Position numbers and translations under genes: made by a program. A stretch of DNA of 64,000 nt, taken from positions 556,043,172 through 556,107,171 of the forward strand of contig NC_057802.1 in NCBI RefSeq assembly GCF_018294505.1, written 5' to 3'. This DNA comes from Triticum aestivum (lineage: Eukaryota > Streptophyta > Magnoliopsida > Poales > Poaceae). The notes beneath the pieces are model-generated. The model saw only the letters and a program-made list of their open reading frames with translations. It was not told the origin of the DNA and did not search any database. Shown piece by piece: positions 57,802 to 64,000 of this stretch (position 1 is its first letter; every line of letters starts with the position of its first letter).

Positions 57802-59109
57802 GAGTGAATAGCATAAAACTACCACTTTTCGTCCTATTGTTCCAAAAAACTGCCGGAAATTTGTTTGTGACTAATACCTACCACTGTTGGCGTCGGCTGT
57901 CTCAAAAAACCCAAATCACCATGTGATTCAAAATTGATCTAGATTATGACAAGTCGGGCCCGCTCCTAAACAAACCGTTTGTTTGACTGTTTAGTTTGAC
58001 CGTTAACTTACATGTAGGGCCCACATGTCAGCGACATGTCCTAAGAAAATAAAAAAAAGTTGACCGCCCGCTTCTTTCCACGGGCTCCCTCGATGGGTTC
58101 TCCCGAGTAGAGCTCGAGGGCGCTTCCCCGTCGGCCTCGCGTCGTGCGCCGACCTCGTCGGTTTTCTCCGGTGATGCCGCCCCGCCGCCGCCCCGGAGCA
58201 CCTCACCCGCCTCGCTGCCGTCCTGTTGCACGGAGGAGCCGCTGCCATGGATGCGGATCTGGAGCTCCGCCGCCGCCCCAAAGCACCTCCCAGTCCTCGC
58301 CGCCGTCCTGTTGCACCAGGACCCTCACGGGCGGCGGAGGCAGCCGGCGAGCAGCCGACTACCCATGCCTGCTCCCTCCTCCCCATAGTTCGCCTCCTAT
58401 GGCGCGTGCGCCGCCCGGCCCCATCTCCGGCGGAGCTCGGCCAACTCCCTCCCCTCCTGCTGGCCTCCTTGCCCTCGAGCTCTGCCGCGTGCAACAGGGC
58501 AGCAACGACATCCTCGAGCTCCGGCGCGTGCAGCAGAGCAGCAGGGATGGCGCCGCTGAAGGCCGGCCAACGCCCGCATCATCTCCGGCCCAAGCTCCTG
58601 GGCGCGGCAGCCCGAGTTCCTGGGCATGGCGGCCCGAACGCGGAGAGAGCGGCCGCTTCTCCAGCGGCTCGCGTCTGCGCTCGCCTGAGCACGCGCGGGT
58701 CGGGCAAGGGAGCGGCTGGAGGGAGCCCTTCGCCGGTCCTGCAACTTGGCCGGGCACGAGGAGCGGCCGGAGGGAGTCCGGCGAGGTTGCTGCGTGAGGG
58801 CGTGAGCTGCAGGACGACCAGGGACCCGATTGCTTTCTTTCAAAAAATACAAGGACCCGATTGCTTTTTTATTTTTTGGCAGGGACCTGATTGGTTTTAT
58901 GCCACATAACGGTCAACAAACGGTCAAACGATTAGAGCTCTTACGTGCGGGCCCGACATGTCAGAATCATAATCAATTGTAAAACATACGGTCATTTGGG
59001 TTTTTGAAACAACCGACTCCAATTCTGGTAGTTATCAGTCACAAAACAAAAATGTGGGTAGTTTTTTGAAACAATAGGACGAAAAGTGGTAGTTTTATAC
59101 TATTTACTC
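57802..59109. mobile_element. Mutator-like element with 9-bp target duplication, copy 2
   Basis: ATGTATAAG at 57793-57801 and 59110-59118 flanks the same inverted termini. At 1,308 bp it is four bases longer than copy 1, through many compensating single-base indels, mostly in its GC-rich centre and right terminal repeat. Confidence 0.88.
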
Positions 59110-59118
59110 ATGTATAAG

Positions 59119-61472
59119 AGATGTTCTTCACTTCTGTTGGTGATGGAATATCAGGGTGAAAACAAAGACCTGGAGGTCGAGACATCCAGTGCTAATTAGG
59201 AGTTGCTCGTTTTTTCCATGTATTGAAAGCGCTCGTCCAGAATATGGTTGGGAATAAGATTGGTATCTGGAACATACTTATTTCTCAACCTAACCATGTC
59301 ATGGTCAGAGAAGCTAAAACAAGTTTAAAACCACTTGCAACTTGAAGTTGAAAGGCTCCTCTTATTACTCAAAAATGGCAGGAGGAGGGGTTCAATTTGG
59401 CTTAGTGAGCTCAGTGAACAGCATTAGCCAAATGGGTGACATTCTGATGGCAAAAGCTTAAAAATCCGTCTAATGAAGCAAAATAACTTGACCAGGCATT
59501 AACTTACAGAACTTATATATGGTCAGGTTTGGAGTTGACGGCGGTCAAGCTAACAAATCTCAGACCATGAGAACACCTGAGAGGGTCAAGTTTGCTAACC
59601 TATTGGACATTTTAGTGGTCCTTCCCTGCAGAAGATAGAAGAGGAACACATAAAGTCGAGTAAGTCGAGTACCATGGAGAGGACACATTTTGATTAGCTT
59701 AAATATTTCTAGAAACCTGATAACAATAAACAACCGAAAGGAAAAAAAGAGAAATGATTTCACAAGAAGCGAGATAAAGATAGCGATCCATAGTGATACT
59801 GTCAATATAGAAGAACCTCTACACCTGCATATTTCCACAAAACACGTGATACTATATTGAGTAGTCTGCCACATTAGTTAGAGCATCTCTGGCAGATCCT
59901 GTAAAAGGGACCTCCGGCAAAATAACCACCGATTTACGGGACGAGGGCGCTTTTTTTTGTCCCAAATAGATCCCGTAAAATTGGTCCATTCTGTAATTTT
60001 TTTGCGGGAACCTGCATATTTCTGGCCGTTTCCTCTACTACGAGATCTGGCGGACCGGCGTTCGCTTTCACGAACTTTTTTGCGAGGACGTATATGAGTC
60101 GAGATGAGGCAGAGAGAGGAGACCGGCGTTCGCTTTCACAAACTTCTAATCTGGCTCGGCACGTATATGAGTCGGAACGTAGAAGTAGACGTACACTTCT
60201 ATTTCAATTCGTCTCGGCACGGTATTCTTTTCGTACACCTCATCTCTGGATTTCTTACCGCCGAGTCAAATATTTTTCCTTCTCCTACAGTAAATCTCTC
60301 TGTGCATGTGTCTAAATAGATTATTACTACAAATTAATGTCAACACATAAGCATAGAACCAAAACAAGAATGTTCTCCATGGCCAGATTATGTTTCTAGT
60401 CTCTTGTACAAGACTTGCAAATTGGGTACAGCAAAAAACCACCACAAAAACTTAATCAAATCGACACGTAGATAATAGGCGGTGCTCGAGCGACGTCCTG
60501 GCAACTTCGTCTCATCCTGGTGAACTGCTCATGCAAATCGACACTCTTTAATTATGAAGAACGTGTGCAGTCCAGATTTCCTCCATTATCCAATCTGAAC
60601 TGCCGGCCTAATAGATTTGACAAAACAATCAGAAGCACGATGTGGAGCAAACAAATAAGAAGTTCTCTGTTGCAAGCCGTGTAGATCATGATTTCCAGAG
60701 ATGTTTAGGATGCAAGGTTTATATATCATCCAGAGTTCTGAGCAGGAGGGACCCATGACTGAACTAATTGAACAGACGATTCATCTATTAGAAATTGAGG
60801 TGAGAAACACTTGAGGTTCAGAGTTAATTGAAACGGCAGTTCATATATCAGAAAGCCTTAGCAACGATCGTGGTTAAACTAGGGACTATCACCTTACTAG
60901 TATATCGCAGTTTCAGCAGGCAAGGGGAAAATAGCAACACAAAAACTGGAATGACAAACAGACATGAATCTCCGTATATAGCACGTAGTCCTCGGACGCT
61001 ACAGAAATGCAACAGCAGTCTTGGGCTCTTCCATTCCAGGTCCACCCAAACAGCAAGATCTTCAGTTAGTTAGGCCACAGCTAGGATTACAAACAAGAAA
61101 ATAACCTTTATGTATTGTCGGAAACAGAAGTTGCTATAACGACAAATTATTTACAGACAAAGAAATAAAGTGTAGATATTAAATATTCATAATAGTTCAC
61201 ACGAAAGAATCTGAGTATCCATGGTGAAGTACTAAGGTGTTACATCTGCACAGGCCTACTAATTATATTTATAACTACACAAACACAAGCAGGTACTATG
61301 GTTGACTGTATAGCTAGCCGGTATAAAGTCGGATAAATGCGCTCATTCAAGCACCTAGAGCCTATCAAAAAAACTTTGTAAAGGTATATCCTTCATTGCC
61401 TCCCGTATTCAAGACGTAACTCTTGTATCATCAGAAAGATGTACAATTGTGAGGCTCCAATATGCAAGACTT
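59119..61472. other. Downstream region of the F-box gene, copy 2
   Basis: Content is as at 15876-18214, with no gene recognised. From about 59900 to 61350 it differs from copy 1 by a dense series of one-base insertions and deletions, unlike the quiet F-box region that follows. Confidence 0.45.
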
Positions 61473-62639
61473 TTAGTGTTCATCTGCCAATGACTCTGAG
61501 AACAAGGGAACGTATGAAAGATAAGGGAAGCTGGATTCCCGTCCAAGATCACATATCAAACGCAGCTCCTTAGAATCCATTTCGTAGGAAAATAGTTCCA
61601 CCAGTGAACGCCAATACAATGTATATTTGACAATTATGAACATGACATTATGTTCTGGGTGAGCTGAGATAACACAACAATGATCATCATGGCTTGAATA
61701 CCTTGTTCCAAACAGTAGCATGTAGCTGACATTGAGCTTCAAGGTCCATTTTGCAGTACTAAAATCTTCTAAAACCCAGATTGATATTTCAGAATCATCA
61801 CAATTTGTGTAATAAAGATGGCTGCGTGATACATAAACATCATAAGCACAACCGGGACAGTGTGGTTTAGGAGCACGAACAAAACTGCAATTTCCATCCA
61901 GGTCGATGGTCGCAACCAAATCATTATTGGAAGTTAAATACAGGATCCCGGTCAAAAATGCGCTACCTATAAAGTGGACTGTTTCAATTGGAAGGTCCCA
62001 TGCGCGCTGGCGTTTCCAAACTCCAGCTTTGGAAGAGTAGATTCCCACCACTTTGATGCATCTTTGACTATGATCACCACTCTTATCCCCATCCCAGACA
62101 TAGGTAGGTACGAACTCAAAAACATGGAAGTGTGATGAGACCACTGGATCGAACCCCAGGCGAGCTTTGTACAACTGGCTGGACCAATTTGTGGCAGGCA
62201 CGACCACCCACTTCTCAGTGGCCGGATTGCACACCACGTAATCCAGTATCTTGCGATCAGTGTCCTGCCAGCACTTACAGAGGAGGAGGCCATTGCAGCA
62301 GTCCAATATGCGGAGTTTCTCGCATCGGGGCAGGAACGAGAGGGAGGAGTTGATGGGAGGGTGCCAGTTCCCGGAGACGCTTTGGTAACGACGGGAAACC
62401 TTTTTTGTGTCCCATGTTTCAAAGAAGAAGCCGGCGAGGGTCGACTGAGAAAGCTTCTTGCGGTGGTCGGGGTGGGAGATGAGATCGCGCCAGCGCGTGG
62501 AGACGCACTTGCAGCAACGGGTGGACTTGTAGGGCAAGCGCGAGAGGATCTCGACAAGAAGGTCGTCAGGGAGGTCGGACACTCGGCCGCGCGCCATCCT
62601 CCTCGTGTCCCTCTTCTTCTTTCTGGAGCCCCGCGCCAT
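61473..62639 (-). CDS. F-box protein with F-box-associated region, copy 2
   Basis: The CDS encodes 388 aa with the same domain layout as the gene at 18215-19381. One non-synonymous change (GTG to CTG at 61901, Val247Leu) and at least one synonymous change (near 62514, TGT/TGC Cys) separate them. Both copies retain an open frame, the F-box and the same possible leader intron, so both could be expressed SCF substrate receptors. Dosage, not sequence, would be the first effect of the duplication. Confidence 0.9.
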   Translation of the reverse strand: MARGSRKKKRDTRRMARGRVSDLPDDLLVEILSRLPYKSTRCCKCVSTRWRDLISHPDHRKKLSQSTLAGFFFETWDTKKVSRRYQSVSGNWHPPINSSLSFLPRCEKLRILDCCNGLLLCKCWQDTDRKILDYVVCNPATEKWVVVPATNWSSQLYKARLGFDPVVSSHFHVFEFVPTYVWDGDKSGDHSQRCIKVVGIYSSKAGVWKRQRAWDLPIETVHFIGSAFLTGILYLTSNNDLVATIDLDGNCSFVRAPKPHCPGCAYDVYVSRSHLYYTNCDDSEISIWVLEDFSTAKWTLKLNVSYMLLFGTRYSSHDDHCCVISAHPEHNVMFIIVKYTLYWRSLVELFSYEMDSKELRLICDLGRESSFPYLSYVPLFSESLADEH

Positions 62640-62993
62640 CGCCGGCCAATCTGCAGATCGGCACGAAGGTTAGAGACTCATCCACGGTAATGAACTTGAT
62701 GATGGGAGCGTGAGGGACGGGAGGATCTACCAATTGCTAGCGAGCTGCGAAGCGAAGGACGGCCGGCCGCCGGCGAGGGTTTGTGCTCGCAGCAGTAGCG
62801 AGTTGGAGGCAGAAGTGGAGGCGCGGCGGCGCATGTGTCTGGGCTTTATCTGAGCCGTACACGCCTTGAAACGTAGAAGTCGAGGATACACGTACGAGCT
62901 TTTGTTTTTCGAAGCGGCATAGCAGTCCCTTGAAAGTTCTCAAAAAAAAAAACAGTCCCTTTGAAGCTTGGGAATGTTTTTCTCCTAGTTGAG

Positions 62994-63674
62994 CGACTAG
63001 GAACCCTAGCCGCCGCCGCCGCCGCTAGGAGAGTTGATCCTTCTGGCGCTGTCATCCAACGGCTCCTGTCCGTCGGCAACCTGTTGGTCGTCGGTGGTGA
63101 GGGGGGTTGCCGGATCCCATTTGTTCGGATCATTTTAGCTTTAGGTTCTAGGGCCCAGTAGCTTAGGTTTTGGGTACTTCGACGTATTGGCCTTGATGGC
63201 GGTGACAGTGAATAAAGAAGTTCCAGATTCTTCTTCGACGATTCGTTCATTTCTATGGTCGATTATAGATTTGGGAACTAGTATGTTCACGCGGGGATGT
63301 CATGGCGACAGCGGCATCCCTCGGCTCTGGCGTCAACGGAGTAACTTGCCTCCTATTCTTTACACGGTTCCTCGTTGTTTCCTCTTGCGATCCTTGGTTC
63401 CTACAGGTAGGTTTGGCCTCCACGATCTAGAGCAGGACCGCAGGGGGTCCTCTCCGGCGGGAACCAAGTGTGAGCGGCGAAACGAGGCCCGCTGGTTTCC
63501 CCTTGGTGGCGAGTCTTCTTCCTTGTCGGTAGTCTAAGTTGCTTAGTGGTAGGGTGTGATCTCTCCTGTTTCCATGTATTTTCTTTGATCTACTTTGTAA
63601 GAGGATCTTCTCATCACCATGTATCGGGTCGGATGTGTTGATTTATCTATAAAGCGGGGCGGAAAGCCTTTTTG
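62994..63674 (+). mobile_element. Retroposon-like tract, copy 2
   Basis: Matches 19735-20415, with the same CCGCCGCCGCCGCC start and TATAAAGCGGGGCGGAAAGCC end. Limits are approximate and no target duplication was found. Confidence 0.4.
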
Positions 63675-63746
63675 GATAACTTTGTGTACCATAGAGGCAA
63701 ACGTATGAGTGTAGATGGAGCCTTTCGCACTCCATCTAGTTTGAAT

Positions 63747-64000
63747 TGTTAGAATACAACTTGTAATAGGATTAGGACTCCTACTCGGTTTGTAATAGGG
63801 CTAGGTCAGGTGCGGCTTGGCTCTTATATATACCTCTTGTACTGGCACAATATTGCATCAACAATTATTCAATACAATTCTACATGGTATCAGACTTTCG
63901 ATCCTAGGGTATGGCTAACCCGCCAGCCCCACCACCGCCGCCGCCGCCCGGCTACTTCGAGCGGCGCGCCGCCATCGTCGCCGCCAAGGTCGCCGCAGCC
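63747..64000 (+). mobile_element. Short-LTR copia element, start, copy 2
   Basis: LTR 63747-63884, primer site TGGTATCAGA from 63885, and gag ATG at 63911 with 90 bases of gag before the window ends. Whether this copy is also cut by gypsy-A lies beyond the window. Confidence 0.85.

Overview
The window is repeat-rich nuclear DNA of a Triticeae grass (wheat, Aegilops, barley or rye relatives). I infer this from the transposon types: CACTA elements with CTTTAGTC(G/C)CGGTT or CTTTGCCGTC(C/T)GCC subterminal repeats, a BARE/WIS/Angela-like solo LTR, and gypsy LTRs that start TGATACGTCTCC and prime from TGGCGCCGTTGCCGGGGA. There are no bacterial features. The only clear host gene is an F-box gene, present twice.

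The dominant structure is a large direct duplication. Positions 1-20741 reappear as 43165-64000 in the same orientation. The period is about 43.16 kb at the left and 43.26 kb at the right, the shift coming from small indels. Both copies run off the window. Each shared segment holds, in order: a CACTA element ('CACTA-A') inserted in a solo BARE-like LTR; about 2.4 kb of non-coding DNA; a minus-strand retroposon with 13-bp target duplications; a small hypothetical ORF; a Mutator-like element with a perfect 9-bp target duplication; the minus-strand F-box gene; a retroposon-like tract; and the 5' end of a short-LTR copia element. CACTA-A in copy 1 has a broken transposase (frameshift plus nonsense). 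In copy 2 it is complete, with a GTA target duplication and an intact transposase ORF of about 1,111 codons. Its second gene encodes a CACTA accessory protein followed by a decayed, spliced Ulp1-type cysteine-protease region.

Between the copies (20.7-40.2 kb) lies a nest of insertions. The copia element is cut by gypsy-A (5' LTR at 21685). The gypsy-A gag is cut by CACTA-B (24244-34609, ACT target duplication). A third CACTA ('CACTA-C', from 35649) lies at the end of the gag, and it is cut by gypsy-D (LTR from 36370). Gypsy-D stops abruptly near 39950. None of the copia, gypsy-A, CACTA-C or gypsy-D elements shows its 3' half, so this point is a good candidate for the duplication junction.

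CACTA-B carries two minus-strand genes. One is a transposase with a single frameshift. The other is an eight-exon Transposase_24-type gene whose splice sites and phases all agree (612 codons plus stop). The rest of CACTA-B is low-complexity DNA: a tandem 30-bp repeat, a 218-bp hairpin upstream of the transposase, and long G-rich and pyrimidine blocks. No tRNA, rRNA or CRISPR array was seen. Family names come from recognition by eye, not from a search.
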